A stretch of DNA of 64,000 bases from Mesorhizobium sp. YC-39 (GCF_025753795.1 NZ_JAOWPS010000003.1:744001-808000); one strand, 5' to 3'; counted from the first letter of the stretch, positions 7,511 through 19,845 are shown. The notes: generated from the letters alone by a model not told the origin. Numbers and translations are program-made.

Positions 7511-9045
7511 CTATTTCACCGAAACGCCAGCGCCACCCTCTACCGCCAGCACCAGCCGGCGGTTGGTTACTCTCGCCAGTTGCGCCAGGCGCCCGGCCGG
7601 CCGCTCACCGTAAAGGTCGGCCAGCGGCGCCGGCAGCACCAGCGCCAACGCCCCATTGGCGCGATTTTCCCATTTCAGCCGCGGCATGACGCCAGGCATC
7701 GCCGCGGTCAGCAGGTAGACGACGCGCATCGTGGCGGCCAGCACACGGGCGCGCTCGAGGTAGCGCGGGCTCGCCAACGCCTTGATTTCGGGCGCGATGG
7801 ATTCGTTGAAGATACCATCGTGGCGATAGGCATTGGTCAGCGCCAGGAAGGCGCGGCCGGGATGGTCGACGCCGATGAAGGAGGCGTGAGCGATGATGTT
7901 GAGCGACTGCCTGCCGCGATATTCGGGATGCGCGCGCCAACCGATGTCGGCAAGCAGGCAAGCCGCCTGTCGGTAGCGCGTCTCGTTCTCGGTCTCGTCC
8001 AGCCCGAAGGCGGCAAAGGTCTTGCCCGTCCATTCGACCAGCTCATGCGCATGGGTGACTGAGCGCGAGCGCAGCCGGGCGAGTTCCTCCGAGGCGGAAA
8101 TCAGCGGATCGGCCTTCTGCTCGGTCTTATCGAGCAGCGAATAGAGAAAGCCTTCGCGCACGCCGAGTGCCGAGACGATGATCCTGGACGGCTGCATCAC
8201 CGCCATGATCTCCTGCAGCACGATGGCGCCGTAAGGCAGCAGCGAGCGGCGGTTCTTCGAGACGCCCTCGATACCCTTCACCTTCTCGATCTCGCCCTTG
8301 GCCACCTGCTTGAGGAAGCTGGCAGCGCTGTCGATGCCGATCTCGTAATGGTGCATGACGGCCAGCGGATAGTTGGTCATTTCCATGTGCAGCCGGGCGA
8401 GGTTTCGCCAGGTGCCGCCGACCGCATAGAATGGCCGGCCCTGCCCGCCTTTCAGCAATTTGGCCTTGGCGAGCTCGTCGCGCGTGATCTTTGCTGCCTG
8501 AGCCAGCGAATTCTTCGCCATATCCTGCAAGCGCAGGCCGCCCAGCGGCAGCGTGATGCCGTCGCCGATCGCCTCGCCTTCGACATCGACCAGTTCGAGG
8601 CTGCCGCCGCCAAGGTCGCCGGCAATGCCGTCGGCCGGATGGAAGCCGGAAATGACGCCGAGCGCCGAATAATGGGCCTCCTGGCGCCCGCTCAGTACCT
8701 GGACTTCGGTCTTGAGCACGTCTTCGGCGCGGTGGATGAAGTCGGGACCGTTGACCGCCTCGCGGGCAGCGGCGGTCGCCAGCACATACATGCGCTCGGC
8801 GCCGGCCTGTTCGGAGAGCGCGCGGAACCGCCGGAACTCCTCCATCGAGCGGGTCACGCCCTCGGGGTCGAGCTTTCCGGTCGAAACGATGCCACGGCCA
8901 AGGCCGGCAAGCATCTTTTCGTTGAACAAGGTGGTCGGCGAGCGCGCCAGCCCCTCATAGACGACAAGACGGATCGAGTTCGACCCGATGTCGATGATGG
9001 ACAGCGGTCGGCGATCCTGAAGCCGGCCCTGGGACGTTGAAATCA

Positions 9046-9046
<1 letters not shown>
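7511..9046 (-). CDS. ppx: Exopolyphosphatase (Ppx/GppA family)
   Basis: A 511-residue cytoplasmic enzyme that removes terminal phosphates from polyphosphate (some family members also hydrolyse pppGpp). The ASKHA ATPase-fold motifs are visible: IIDIGSNSIRLVVYE at the N-terminus, ATAAAREA, the catalytic SGRQEAHYSALG and the phosphate loop GDLGGGSLELV. The C-terminal HD-like helical domain follows. Its ATG overlaps the ppk stop (TGATG), so the two genes are translationally coupled. Confidence 0.93.
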
Positions 9047-11247
<2,201 letters not shown>

Positions 11248-11280
11248 GGTTCCTGCTTTTCCCCCGCGCTCAGCCTGCTG

Positions 11281-11392
11281 AAGCGCCGCGCGTCCCTTCG
11301 GGCGCGCAAAGGCCGCTCTACCCAATATGAGGCGACGCACGATCCCCAGCGAAAACCGAAATCGGTTTTCGGAGTCATGCGTTATCCGGCTT
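11281..11392. repeat. Rhizobial intergenic repeat, GCGCCGCGCGTCC family, copy 1
   Basis: Begins GCGCCGCGCGTCC, then GCGCGCAAAGG, and ends in an AAACCGAAATCGGTTT hairpin followed by GTCATGCG. The same order of blocks recurs at 30764-30867. It lies between the divergent ppk and zinc-finger genes. Confidence 0.75.
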
Positions 11393-11494
11393 AGCTTATC
11401 CTCTGACAGGCTTTTGCGACAGTTTCATTTCATCGATCTTGCAAAGAGACCGGTTATGATCCAGATGCAATTGCACGATATGAAGGAGATGACG

Positions 11495-11740
11495 ATGGCA
11501 GGCGGTTCCATTCCCCACTTCCAGAACGATGCGGGCCATCCGGCAATCGACATCGGCGTCAAGGAATTCATGTGCACCGGCGCCAACCCGCCTTTCGACC
11601 ATCCGCATGTGTTCCTCGACATGGGCGACGACAATGAAAAAGTCTGTCCCTATTGCTCGACGCTCTATCGCTATTCACCGAAGCTGAAGGCGACGGAAAC
11701 GCAGCCGGCGGGATGCCTGTATATCGACCAGGCTGCCTGA
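11495..11740 (+). CDS. Zinc-finger protein related to complex I subunit NDUFS6
   Basis: An 81-residue protein with a CHCC-type zinc site: Cys in FMCTGANPPFDHPH, His in the same block, and the pair VCPYC near the end. This matches the small bacterial homologues of the mitochondrial complex I accessory subunit NDUFS6, found in Alphaproteobacteria. It probably helps assemble or stabilise NADH:quinone oxidoreductase. The ATG at 11495 is chosen because AAGGAG lies six bases upstream; two in-frame ATGs (11480, 11489) are also possible. Confidence 0.8.
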   Translation: MAGGSIPHFQNDAGHPAIDIGVKEFMCTGANPPFDHPHVFLDMGDDNEKVCPYCSTLYRYSPKLKATETQPAGCLYIDQAA

Positions 11741-11771
11741 AGCGCCTGCCACGCCCCCCTCTGCCACGCCC

Positions 11772-13028
11772 ATGGACGACTCGCGGTCCCGGCAGGTCCT
11801 CATCGCCGGGGCTGGCATTGCCGGACTGACCGCAGCACTGGCATTTTCCGAACGCGGCTACCTGGTGCGGCTGTTCGAACAGGCGCCGCGCCTCGAGGCG
11901 GCCGGCGCCGGCATCCAGCTTTCACCCAATGCGACACGCATTCTTCGCCAGCTCGGCGTGCTCGAGCAGCTGTTGCCGGCGGCGGTGCGGCCGGAGGCGG
12001 TCGTGCTCAGGGATGCCGCCACCTTGCGCGAGCTGGCGCGGGTGCCGCTTGGCGAAGCTGCCGAAAGGCGCTGGCAGGCGCCCTATCTCGTCGCCCACCG
12101 CGCCGACCTGCAAGGCGCGTTGATGACGCGGTTGACCGAACGGCCCGACATCAGCCTCGTCACCGATGCGCGCGTCAGCGGCGTCGTCCCGGGGCCGCAT
12201 GTAACGGCGACGGCCGAGATTGCCGGCAACACCGTCGAAGCCGGTGGCTTTCTGCTGATCGGGGCCGATGGCGTCTGGTCGAACATCCGCAATCTCAGCG
12301 CTTCGGCCAGGAGCGGGTCGGCTGGGAGCGGAGCCCAAAGCGCCTCAAGCCGGTTTTCGGGCGAGCTTGCCTGGCGCGCCACGGTTCGAGCCGACAGCGC
12401 TGCCGGAGAAGCCTTTGCGGCGGTGGGCTCCGCCAATTGCGTGACCACCTTCCTGCATCCCGGATTCCATATGGTCGCCTATCCCGTCAGCCGTGGCAGG
12501 GCGTTCAACATGGTCGCCTTCACCGCGGGTGAGATCATGGCCGAGAGCTGGTCCGGCCGCGCCGACCCGGAGATTCTCGCCGGCGCTATGCGCGGCACGG
12601 CTGCAGCGCTGGTTCGGCTTGCCGAGGATGCCGGTCCGTGGACCGCATGGCCGATCCATACCGTAGACAAGCGCCAGCCCTGGACGACACCCGGCGGGAT
12701 CGCGCTGATCGGCGACGCGGCGCATGCCATGACGCCGTTTGCGGCGCAGGGCGCGGCAATGGCGATAGAGGACGCCGCAACCCTTGCCGGTTTTGTCGCC
12801 GCCTCGCCCGCCGATCCCGCGGCCGCGCTTGCGGCCTGGGAAAAGATGCGACGGCCGCGCGTCGCCAAGGTCGCCCGCCGCGGCGCGCTCAACCGTCTCG
12901 CCTGGCACGCTTCGGGCCCGGTGGCGGTCGCCCGCAATCTGTTCCTGAGATTGCGAGGGCCGGAAAGGCTCGGGGCGGATTTGGACTGGCTTTATGGGTG
13001 GCGGGCACCGGAGGCTGGTGCGCGATGA
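11772..13028 (+). CDS. FAD-dependent monooxygenase (salicylate hydroxylase-like)
   Basis: A 418-residue class A flavoprotein monooxygenase. Visible features: the N-terminal Rossmann GAGIAGLTAALAFSERG, GAGIQLSPNATRIL, the DG motif LIGADGVWSNIR and the GD motif LIGDAAHAMTPFAAQGAAMAIED. These enzymes hydroxylate aromatic or related substrates using NAD(P)H and O2. Similarity is to the salicylate hydroxylase and UbiH-like groups; the substrate is not determinable. It lies 31 bases after the zinc-finger gene and could share its transcript. Confidence 0.88.
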   Translation: MDDSRSRQVLIAGAGIAGLTAALAFSERGYLVRLFEQAPRLEAAGAGIQLSPNATRILRQLGVLEQLLPAAVRPEAVVLRDAATLRELARVPLGEAAERRWQAPYLVAHRADLQGALMTRLTERPDISLVTDARVSGVVPGPHVTATAEIAGNTVEAGGFLLIGADGVWSNIRNLSASARSGSAGSGAQSASSRFSGELAWRATVRADSAAGEAFAAVGSANCVTTFLHPGFHMVAYPVSRGRAFNMVAFTAGEIMAESWSGRADPEILAGAMRGTAAALVRLAEDAGPWTAWPIHTVDKRQPWTTPGGIALIGDAAHAMTPFAAQGAAMAIEDAATLAGFVAASPADPAAALAAWEKMRRPRVAKVARRGALNRLAWHASGPVAVARNLFLRLRGPERLGADLDWLYGWRAPEAGAR

Positions 13029-13105
13029 TAGGCTCGATAGGGCGGACAGAGGGGGCGCGAAGGAATGAGGCGGCTCGCATTCGACAGCTGCGCCCACACC
13101 AACCG

Positions 13106-13774
13106 TCAATTATACAGCCGCATCGACAGGCCGAGCGAGGCCGGTAGCGGGTTCCACCAGCCTGTGCGCAGGCCGGCGGTGCGCAAGGCCGCCGCCGTCC
13201 AGGTGTTGCAGCCGACCAAGGCGTTGAAACGGCCGTTCGCCTCGTAGAAGCGATCGAAACGAGAATGGGCGGTATTCTCGACCACGATCGGGCCGTTTGG
13301 CCCTTGCTGGAAACTCGCCGCGATGAAATCGAGCAGTGCTGCAAAACGCTCCTCGCCGATGTCGAAACCGGCGACATCAGGATGCGGCTCCGCGATGGCG
13401 CCGGCGACATCGACATGCATCACCGAAGCGTCCGATGTTAGCGCCTTCATCACCGGCACGGCTTTGAGCTCCGACCAGGTCGGCGTCTCCAGATAGAAGG
13501 CACGGCCACCCCAGCCGAAGACGATGTAACGGACCTCCGCCGCGTCGGCCGGAATGCCGGCATCGACCAGGAAACCGAAGCGCTGGCGCACGCGGTCGTC
13601 GACAGGAATGGCGATATCGGTGTGAATCTGGTTCTTCAGCACGAGGATGTGCCGCGTCGTGGCAGGATTGGCGGCGGCCGCTTGCCATAGCGGCTGCGGC
13701 ACCAGCGTGCCCAGTGTCACGGCAAGCACGATTGCCACTGCCAATATGCCGAGAAAACGCCCGACCTTTTTCAT
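13106..13774 (-). CDS. DUF2459 (TIGR02117) family protein
   Basis: A 222-residue protein with an N-terminal hydrophobic anchor (about residues 7-24) and a predicted periplasmic domain. The pattern HILVLKNQIHTDIAIPV, the block RYIVFGWGGRAFYLETPTWSE and the C-terminal GCNTWTAAALRTAG match my recollection of the DUF2459/TIGR02117 family, sometimes found near urease genes. The conserved His and Cys could suggest a papain-like fold, but that is inference. Function is unknown. It is convergent with the monooxygenase gene. Confidence 0.75.
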   Translation of the reverse strand: MKKVGRFLGILAVAIVLAVTLGTLVPQPLWQAAAANPATTRHILVLKNQIHTDIAIPVDDRVRQRFGFLVDAGIPADAAEVRYIVFGWGGRAFYLETPTWSELKAVPVMKALTSDASVMHVDVAGAIAEPHPDVAGFDIGEERFAALLDFIAASFQQGPNGPIVVENTAHSRFDRFYEANGRFNALVGCNTWTAAALRTAGLRTGWWNPLPASLGLSMRLYN

Positions 13775-13840
13775 CCGGCGCGGCCTTGCAATCTGGCCCC
13801 GACGCAGTGGGGCGCGATCGCCGGCAGGCCATCGGGACGC

Positions 13841-13875
13841 AAAAGAACCCGGCCGGGGTCCGGCCGGGCTCTTTC
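13841..13875 (-). terminator. Terminator of the aap operon
   Basis: A GC-rich stem (GAGCCCGGCCGG with CCGGCCGGGTTC, minus-strand sense) is followed by CTTTTG. It lies 18 bases after the aapP stop. Confidence 0.8.
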
Positions 13876-13892
13876 GATCTGCATGAGACCGA

Positions 13893-14696
13893 TCAGTGCA
13901 GGATCTGCGACAGGAACAGTTTCGTGCGCTCGTGGCGCGGATGGTCGAAGAACTCGGCCGGCGTGTTCTGCTCGACGATCTGGCCCTGATCCATGAAGAT
14001 CACCCGATTGGCGACCTTGCGGGCAAAGCCCATCTCATGTGTAACGCAGAGCATGGTCATGCCCTCTTCGGCCAGCCCGACCATGGTCTCCAGCACTTCC
14101 TTGATCATTTCCGGGTCGAGTGCGGAGGTCGGCTCATCGAACAGCATGATGCGCGGGTTCATGCACAGCGAACGGGCGATGGCGACGCGCTGCTGCTGAC
14201 CACCGGAAAGCTGGCCGGGATATTTGTTGGCCTGTTCGGGGATCTTGACGCGCTTGAGGAAGTGCATGGCGATTTCGTCAGCCTGCTTCTTCGGCGTCTT
14301 GCGCACCCAGATCGGCGCCAGCGTGCAGTTCTCCAGGATAGTCAGATGCGGGAACAGATTGAAGTGCTGGAACACCATGCCGACCTCGCGACGCACCTCG
14401 TCGATCTTCTTCAGATCGTTGGTCAATTCCTTGCCGTCGACGATGATCTTGCCCTTCTGGTGCTCCTCCAGCCGGTTGATGCAGCGGATCATCGTCGATT
14501 TGCCCGAGCCCGAAGGGCCGCAGATGACGATGCGCTCACCGCGCATCACCTTCAGATTGATGTCCTTCAGCACATGGAATTCGCCATACCATTTGTGCAT
14601 GGCGATGATGTCGATGGCGACATCGGTGTCGGAGATGTGCATCTTGGCGGCGTTGACCTTGATCTCTTCCGCGCTGACGGCATTTTCGATGGCCAT
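13893..14696 (-). CDS. aapP: General L-amino acid ABC transporter, ATP-binding protein AapP
   Basis: A 267-residue ABC ATPase of the polar amino-acid (HisP/GlnQ) group that powers amino-acid import. Visible motifs: Walker [11 protein letters not shown]-loop FQHFNLFPH, signature [13 protein letters not shown], Walker [13 protein letters not shown] and the switch His in [11 protein letters not shown]. The N-terminal extension of about 25 residues is slightly longer than many family members. It is the last gene of aapJQMP and is followed by a strong terminator. Confidence 0.95.
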   Translation of the reverse strand: MAIENAVSAEEIKVNAAKMHISDTDVAIDIIAMHKWYGEFHVLKDINLKVMRGERIVICGPSGSGKSTMIRCINRLEEHQKGKIIVDGKELTNDLKKIDEVRREVGMVFQHFNLFPHLTILENCTLAPIWVRKTPKKQADEIAMHFLKRVKIPEQANKYPGQLSGGQQQRVAIARSLCMNPRIMLFDEPTSALDPEMIKEVLETMVGLAEEGMTMLCVTHEMGFARKVANRVIFMDQGQIVEQNTPAEFFDHPRHERTKLFLSQILH

Positions 14697-14720
14697 GACA
14701 GGGTTCCCTTGTTCTTTTGT

Positions 14721-15878
14721 TTAGCGTTTGTGGCCGGTGTCGAGCCGGCGTTCCGTGTACATTGAATAGCGCGACATGCCGAAGCAGAACAGCCAGAAGA
14801 CGAAGGCGGCGAACACCAGGCCTGACCTGGCCGTCTGCGGCGTTGCCCAATTGGCGTCGGAGAAGTTCTGTTTGACGATGCCGAGCAGGTCGAAGATCGA
14901 GATGATAAGGACCAGGCTGGTGTCCTTGAACATGCCGATGAAGGTGTTGACGATGCCTGGAATAACCAGCTTCACCGCCTGCGGCAGCACGATCAGGCCC
15001 ATCTTTTGCCAGTAGCCGAGGCCGAGCGAATCCGCGCCCTCATACTGGCCCTTGGGGATCGCCTGCAAGCCGCCGCGTATCACCTCGGCCATATAGGCCG
15101 CGGCGAACAACGACACGCCGATCAGCGCCCTGAGAAACTTGTCGAAGGTGACGCCGGCTGGCAGGAACAGCGGCAGCATGACGCTGGCCATGAACAGCAC
15201 GGTGATCAGCGGGATGCCGCGCACCGTCTCGATGAAGATAATGCACAGCATCTTGACGATCGGCATCTTCGAGCGCCGGCCAAGCGCCAGCACGATGCCG
15301 ACCGGCAGCGACACGGCAATGCCGACGAAAGACAGGCTGAGCGTCACCAAGAGCCCGCCCCACCGCGAGGTCTCGACATGCGGCAGGCCGAACGTGCCGC
15401 CGACCAGCAGGACGAAGGAAACGATCGGCAGCACCAGGAACAGCAGGATGGCGTTCAAACCCTTGCGCGGTATGCGCGGGATCAGCATCGGCACCAGCAG
15501 CGCCACGAACAGGATGGCGACCACGATCGGCCGCCAGCGTTCCTCGATCGGATAGGTGCCGAACATGAACTGGCCGAACTTGGCGTTGACGAAGGCCCAG
15601 CAGGCGCCGCTCCAGCCATCCGACTGGATGCCGCCCTGCGCCACCGTGGCGCAGACGGTGCGGTCCGGCCCCGTCCACTGGGCGTTGATGAAGGCCCAGT
15701 TGATGATCTGCGGCAGGATCATCGCGACCAATGCGATACCGATGATGGTCAGGATGGCGTCGCCGACCGAACCGACCAGGTTCGTGCGCACCCAGGCTCC
15801 CATACCGCGCACGCTAGCCGGCGCCGGCTGTGCCAACGCCATTTCGGTGCGCACCCAGGACATGTCGTGTTCCTGCAT
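14721..15878 (-). CDS. aapM: General L-amino acid ABC transporter, permease AapM
   Basis: A 385-residue inner-membrane permease with several transmembrane helices and the amino-acid permease EAA-type loop (about [23 protein letters not shown], quoted in part: [12 protein letters not shown]). The long N-terminal region with a periplasmic loop before the core is typical of AapM/BztC. It pairs with AapQ to form the channel. The ATG at 15878 opens MQEHDMSW with GGAGAGGTAAGG upstream and lies four bases past the aapQ stop; a start 11 codons upstream would overlap aapQ. Confidence 0.93.
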   Translation of the reverse strand: MQEHDMSWVRTEMALAQPAPASVRGMGAWVRTNLVGSVGDAILTIIGIALVAMILPQIINWAFINAQWTGPDRTVCATVAQGGIQSDGWSGACWAFVNAKFGQFMFGTYPIEERWRPIVVAILFVALLVPMLIPRIPRKGLNAILLFLVLPIVSFVLLVGGTFGLPHVETSRWGGLLVTLSLSFVGIAVSLPVGIVLALGRRSKMPIVKMLCIIFIETVRGIPLITVLFMASVMLPLFLPAGVTFDKFLRALIGVSLFAAAYMAEVIRGGLQAIPKGQYEGADSLGLGYWQKMGLIVLPQAVKLVIPGIVNTFIGMFKDTSLVLIISIFDLLGIVKQNFSDANWATPQTARSGLVFAAFVFWLFCFGMSRYSMYTERRLDTGHKR

Positions 15879-15882
15879 GGCC

Positions 15883-17070
15883 TTACCTCTCCACCAGCGC
15901 CATTCTGGCATTGACCAAGTTCATGACGGCCGAGGTCACCAGGCTGAGTACGAGATAGACGGCCATCATGATCAGCACGCCCTCGACCGCCTGGCCGGTC
16001 TGGTTGAGCACGGTACCCGCCGTGGCGGTCAGATCTGGATAGCCGATGGCGATCGCCAGAGAAGAATTCTTGGTCAGGTTAAGATACTGGCTGGTCAGCG
16101 GCGGAATGATGATGCGCATGGCCTGCGGAACGACGACCAGCCGCAGGATCGAACCCGACCGCAGCCCAACCGCGGCGGCGGCTTCGGTCTGGCCCTTGCT
16201 GACGCCCCTGATGCCAGCGCGCACGATCTCGGCAATGAAGGCGGCCGTATAACAGGATAGCGCCAGGTAAAGCGACAGGAACTCGGGGCTGACCTGGAAG
16301 CCACCCGTCAGGTTGAAGGTCGATTGCTTTGGATAATCAAAGCTCAAGGGGAAGCCGCTCAGCGCATAGGCAAGCAGCGGCAGCCCGACGATCAGCGCGG
16401 TGGAAGTCCAGAACACCGGGAATTGCTGGCCGGTCGCCATCTGCCGCTGATGCGCCTTGCGGGCGACAAACCACGCCATGGCGATGCCGACAAGCAAGGC
16501 AACGAAGATCAGCCAGGAGCCGTCGCCCCATAAGGCGCGCGGAAAGTAGAAGCCGCGCTGGTTGAGAAAAGAGCCGAACGGCAGGTGGATGCTGTCGCGT
16601 GGCGGTGGCAGCACCGCAAGCACGCCGGAATACCAGAAGAAGATGACCAGCAGTGGCGGGATGTTGCGAAACACCTCGACATAGACCGTGCAGATCTTAC
16701 GGATCAGCCAATTGTGCGAAAGCCGGCCGATGCCGATGATGAAGCCGATGATGGTCGCGGTGATGATGCCGACGACGGCAACGATCACGGTATTGATCAA
16801 GCCGACCAAAATGGCGCGGCCATAGGTCGAATCCGATGAATAAGCGATAGCGCTCTCGCTTATGTCGAAACCGGCGCGACCCTTGAGGAAGCCGAAGCCT
16901 GAAGCAATGTGCAGGCGCGTCAGATTGGCAATGACGTTTTGGGCGATCCACCAGACGCCCGCCACCAGCAAGACGACGACCAGCGCCTGAAAGAAGAGAC
17001 TGCGTACCTTCGGATCGTTGACGAAGGAACCACGGCTTGGCTCCTCGCGAAGAATTTCCTGCGATGCCAT
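15883..17070 (-). CDS. aapQ: General L-amino acid ABC transporter, permease AapQ
   Basis: A 395-residue inner-membrane permease, the partner of AapM. It has multiple hydrophobic helices, a long central periplasmic insert (typical of AapQ/BztB) and the permease loop ending [18 protein letters not shown]. In Rhizobium leguminosarum the aapJQMP system takes up a broad range of L-amino acids and matters for symbiotic nitrogen exchange; that role is inferred here by homology. AGGAGGGT lies just upstream of the ATG. Confidence 0.94.
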   Translation of the reverse strand: MASQEILREEPSRGSFVNDPKVRSLFFQALVVVLLVAGVWWIAQNVIANLTRLHIASGFGFLKGRAGFDISESAIAYSSDSTYGRAILVGLINTVIVAVVGIITATIIGFIIGIGRLSHNWLIRKICTVYVEVFRNIPPLLVIFFWYSGVLAVLPPPRDSIHLPFGSFLNQRGFYFPRALWGDGSWLIFVALLVGIAMAWFVARKAHQRQMATGQQFPVFWTSTALIVGLPLLAYALSGFPLSFDYPKQSTFNLTGGFQVSPEFLSLYLALSCYTAAFIAEIVRAGIRGVSKGQTEAAAAVGLRSGSILRLVVVPQAMRIIIPPLTSQYLNLTKNSSLAIAIGYPDLTATAGTVLNQTGQAVEGVLIMMAVYLVLSLVTSAVMNLVNARMALVER

Positions 17071-17106
17071 TCGACCCTCCTGGCGACCATCCCCTGGAAA
17101 GAGAAA

Positions 17107-17133
17107 CCGGAAGGCAGACGATCTGCCTTCCGG
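17107..17133 (-). promoter_or_regulatory. Intercistronic hairpin between aapJ and aapQ
   Basis: A perfect 11-bp stem, CCGGAAGGCAG with its complement around ACGAT, in the 75-base gap. There is no T-run. Such hairpins commonly stabilise the upstream binding-protein mRNA or lower readthrough, giving more AapJ than permease. Confidence 0.7.
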
Positions 17134-17145
17134 ATCACATCTCGA

Positions 17146-18174
17146 TCAGCGGATTGGCGGAGCGTATTGCAGGCCGCCCTTGGTCCACAGCGCGTTGATG
17201 CCGCGCGCGATCTTCAGCGGGCTGCCCGAACCGACATTGCGCTCGAACAGTTCGCCGTAATTGCCGACGGCCTTCACGATGTTGACGACCCAGTCGTTGG
17301 AGACGCCAAGATCGGTGCCGATCTTGGTATCCGCTTCCTGGCCGAGCACGCGCTTGATCTCGGGATTGTCCGAGGTCTTCATCTCCTCGACATTGGCCTT
17401 GGTGATGCCGAGTTCCTCTGCCTGCAACAGCGCGAAATAAGTCCACTTGACGATGTGGTACCACTGGTCGTCGCCCTGGCGCACGGCCGGTCCGAGCGGC
17501 TCCTTGGAGATGATTTCGGGCAGCACGACATGGTCGGCAGGTGCTGCGAGCGTCAGGCGGATGCCGTAGAGGCCGGACTGGTCGGTGGTGTAGACGTCGC
17601 AGCGGCCTGCGTCATAGGCGGCGTTGACCTCTTCCAGCTTTTCGAAGACGACCGGATTGTACTCCATCTTGTTCGACTTGAAATAGTCGGCAAGGTTGAG
17701 CTCGGTGGTGGTGCCGCTCTGCACGCAAACCGCCGCGCCCGAAAGCTGCAGCGCCGAATTGACGCCCGGCAGTTTCTTGGCGTTGATCATGAAGCCCTGG
17801 CCGTCATAGTAGGTGACGCCGATGAAGTTCAGGCCAAGTGCTGTGTCGCGGTTGATGGTCCAGGTAGTGTTGCGCGACAGTATGTCGATTTCGCCGGATT
17901 GCAGCGCGGTGAAGCGCTCCTTGGCGCTGAGCGGGGTGAACTTGACCTTGGAGCCGTCGCCGAAGACGGCGGCCGCGACTGCGCGGCAGAAATCCGCATC
18001 GATGCCTTGCCAGTCACCCTTGTCGTCCGGCGCCGAGAAGCCGGCCAAACCGGTCGAGACACCGCATTGGATGAAGCCCTTGGCCTTGACATCGTCGAGC
18101 GTGCTCGCCGATGCGGCCGAAGCCATCACTCCAAGCGTGGCGGCGCCGAGAATGCCGATTGCAATGTGTTTCAT
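17146..18174 (-). CDS. aapJ: General L-amino acid ABC transporter, periplasmic binding protein AapJ
   Basis: A 342-residue solute-binding protein (AapJ is normally about 341). The signal peptide is MKHIAIGILGAATLGVMASAASAS, followed by the family-3 binding-protein start TLDDVKAKGFIQCGVSTGLAGFS. Further hallmarks are GIDADFCRAVAAAVFGD, GEIDILSRNTTWT and DVYTTDQSGLYG. The start at 18174 gives the signal peptide; longer in-frame starts extend into the promoter region. It is the first gene of the operon and delivers amino acids to AapQM. Confidence 0.96.
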   Translation of the reverse strand: MKHIAIGILGAATLGVMASAASASTLDDVKAKGFIQCGVSTGLAGFSAPDDKGDWQGIDADFCRAVAAAVFGDGSKVKFTPLSAKERFTALQSGEIDILSRNTTWTINRDTALGLNFIGVTYYDGQGFMINAKKLPGVNSALQLSGAAVCVQSGTTTELNLADYFKSNKMEYNPVVFEKLEEVNAAYDAGRCDVYTTDQSGLYGIRLTLAAPADHVVLPEIISKEPLGPAVRQGDDQWYHIVKWTYFALLQAEELGITKANVEEMKTSDNPEIKRVLGQEADTKIGTDLGVSNDWVVNIVKAVGNYGELFERNVGSGSPLKIARGINALWTKGGLQYAPPIR

Positions 18175-18617
18175 GACCCACAGACCCTTTTCTGTTTTCA
18201 GGCAAAGCCCGATCTTTTTCCCGTGTGAACGCAGCTCCGGTTCCGGCCCATTTCCGAAACCCCGCATCGTAACCGACGCGATGCCTCCCATTCACAAACT
18301 GCATCGAAGGCGATTATTCCTGTGAGGTCAAGGGAAATGACCGAAAGCGAAAGAGTTTGAAAACCAATTGCCTGAAATGCCTGAATTGCAGACAAACGCA
18401 TCGGAAAGTAGCAAGCCACGCAAACAGAATTGGCAGAATCCGATCGGTGCCAATCCGGGTTTCCCCAAGGGAATTCATCCTTCGGACCTACCGCGCATTA
18501 CTGCCAATTCGCCAAGAGAGTTGGCGTATTCGAAGTCCGCTGCTTGGCCGATGCCTGGCGGTTGCACGGCCCGTGCCGCCACACTATGGCTAGCGCTTCA
18601 CCAGAGAGCGAAAAGCA
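18175..18617. other. Divergent intergenic region between aapJ and metC
   Basis: A 443-base gap that must hold the promoters of aapJ (minus) and metC (plus). No convincing gene is present. The one structure I see is a hairpin CGCCAA-GAGAG-TTGGCG at 18510-18526, about 90 bases before metC. A perfect palindrome with the same arms, CGCCAATTGGCG, lies at 19811-19822, just after metC. Confidence 0.6.
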
Positions 18618-19787
18618 ATGGCAAAAAACGGCGACGACATTGGCATCAACACGCGGCTTGCCCACTCGGGCAACAATCCGCACGACTATTTCGGCTTCAT
18701 CAATCCGCCCGTCGTGCATGCCTCGACCGTGCTCTATCCCAATGCGGCGGCGATGGCGGCGCGCAGCCAGAAATACACCTACGGCTTGCGCGGCACGCCG
18801 ACCACCGATGCGCTGGCCGCCGCCGTCGACGCGCTGGAGGGTTCGGCCGGCACGATCATGGTGCCTTCGGGCCTGGCGGCGGTGACGGTGCCGTTGCTGG
18901 CCTTCCTGTCGTCGGGCGATCATGTCCTGATCGTCGATAGCGTCTATCACCCGACCCGCAATTTCGCCGACACGATGCTGAAACGGCTGGGCGTTGACGT
19001 CGAATATTACGATCCGCATGCCGGCGCCGGCATCGCAGCATTGATCAAGCCCAACACAAGGGTGGTGTTCACCGAATCGCCGGCGTCCAATACTTTCGAG
19101 GTCCAGGACATACCGGCCATCGCCAAGGCAGCACATGCCGCGGGCGCGATCGTCATGATGGACAACACCTGGGCGACGCCGCTCTACTTCCGCCCGCTCG
19201 ACCACGGCGTCGACATCTCGATCCACGCGGCGACGAAGTATCCGGCCGGCCATTCCGACGTCCTACTGGGTACGGTTTCGGCCAATGCGGCGTGCTGGAA
19301 ACAGCTTTGCGAGACCTTCTACACGATGGGGTGCTGCGCCGGACCTGACGACGTCTACCAGGTGTTGCGCGGCCTGCGCACGATGGGCGTGCGCCTCGAC
19401 CACCATCAGCGCAGCGCACTCGCCATCGCCGGCTGGCTCGAGGGCCAGTCGGGCGTGGCACGCGTCCTGCACCCTGCCCTTCCAAGCCATCCCGACCACG
19501 GGTTGTGGAAGCGCGATTTCTGCGGCTCGAGCGGCATCTTTTCGATCGTTCTGGCAGGCGGCGGCCAGAAACAGCAGCACGCCTTCCTCGATGCGCTGAA
19601 GATATTCGGCCTCGGCTATTCCTGGGGCGGCTATGAGAGCCTTGCGGTGCCGGTCTTCCTCGGCGACCGCACCGTCGCCAAAGGTCCCTATGACGGACCA
19701 CTGATCCGCCTGCAGATCGGGCTCGAGGATGTCGACGACCTCAGGGGCGATCTGGCGCGCGGCCTGGCAGCGGCGGCTGCCGCCTGA
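18618..19787 (+). CDS. metC: Cystathionine beta-lyase
   Basis: A 389-residue PLP enzyme of the Cys/Met metabolism family, which splits cystathionine to homocysteine, pyruvate and ammonia in methionine synthesis. Seen: HSGNNPHDYFGFINPPVVHAS near the N-terminus, YGLRGTPTTDAL, MMDNTWATPLYF and the PLP-lysine block SIHAATKYPAGHSD. The MetC assignment over MetB or gamma-lyase rests on overall resemblance to rhizobial MetC and is reasonable but not proven. It stands alone downstream of the aap promoter region. Confidence 0.88.
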   Translation: MAKNGDDIGINTRLAHSGNNPHDYFGFINPPVVHASTVLYPNAAAMAARSQKYTYGLRGTPTTDALAAAVDALEGSAGTIMVPSGLAAVTVPLLAFLSSGDHVLIVDSVYHPTRNFADTMLKRLGVDVEYYDPHAGAGIAALIKPNTRVVFTESPASNTFEVQDIPAIAKAAHAAGAIVMMDNTWATPLYFRPLDHGVDISIHAATKYPAGHSDVLLGTVSANAACWKQLCETFYTMGCCAGPDDVYQVLRGLRTMGVRLDHHQRSALAIAGWLEGQSGVARVLHPALPSHPDHGLWKRDFCGSSGIFSIVLAGGGQKQQHAFLDALKIFGLGYSWGGYESLAVPVFLGDRTVAKGPYDGPLIRLQIGLEDVDDLRGDLARGLAAAAAA

Positions 19788-19845
19788 GACGCTGTTTGCC
19801 AAACCGATTCCGCCAATTGGCGTAACATCCTCAAAAGATTGGTGA

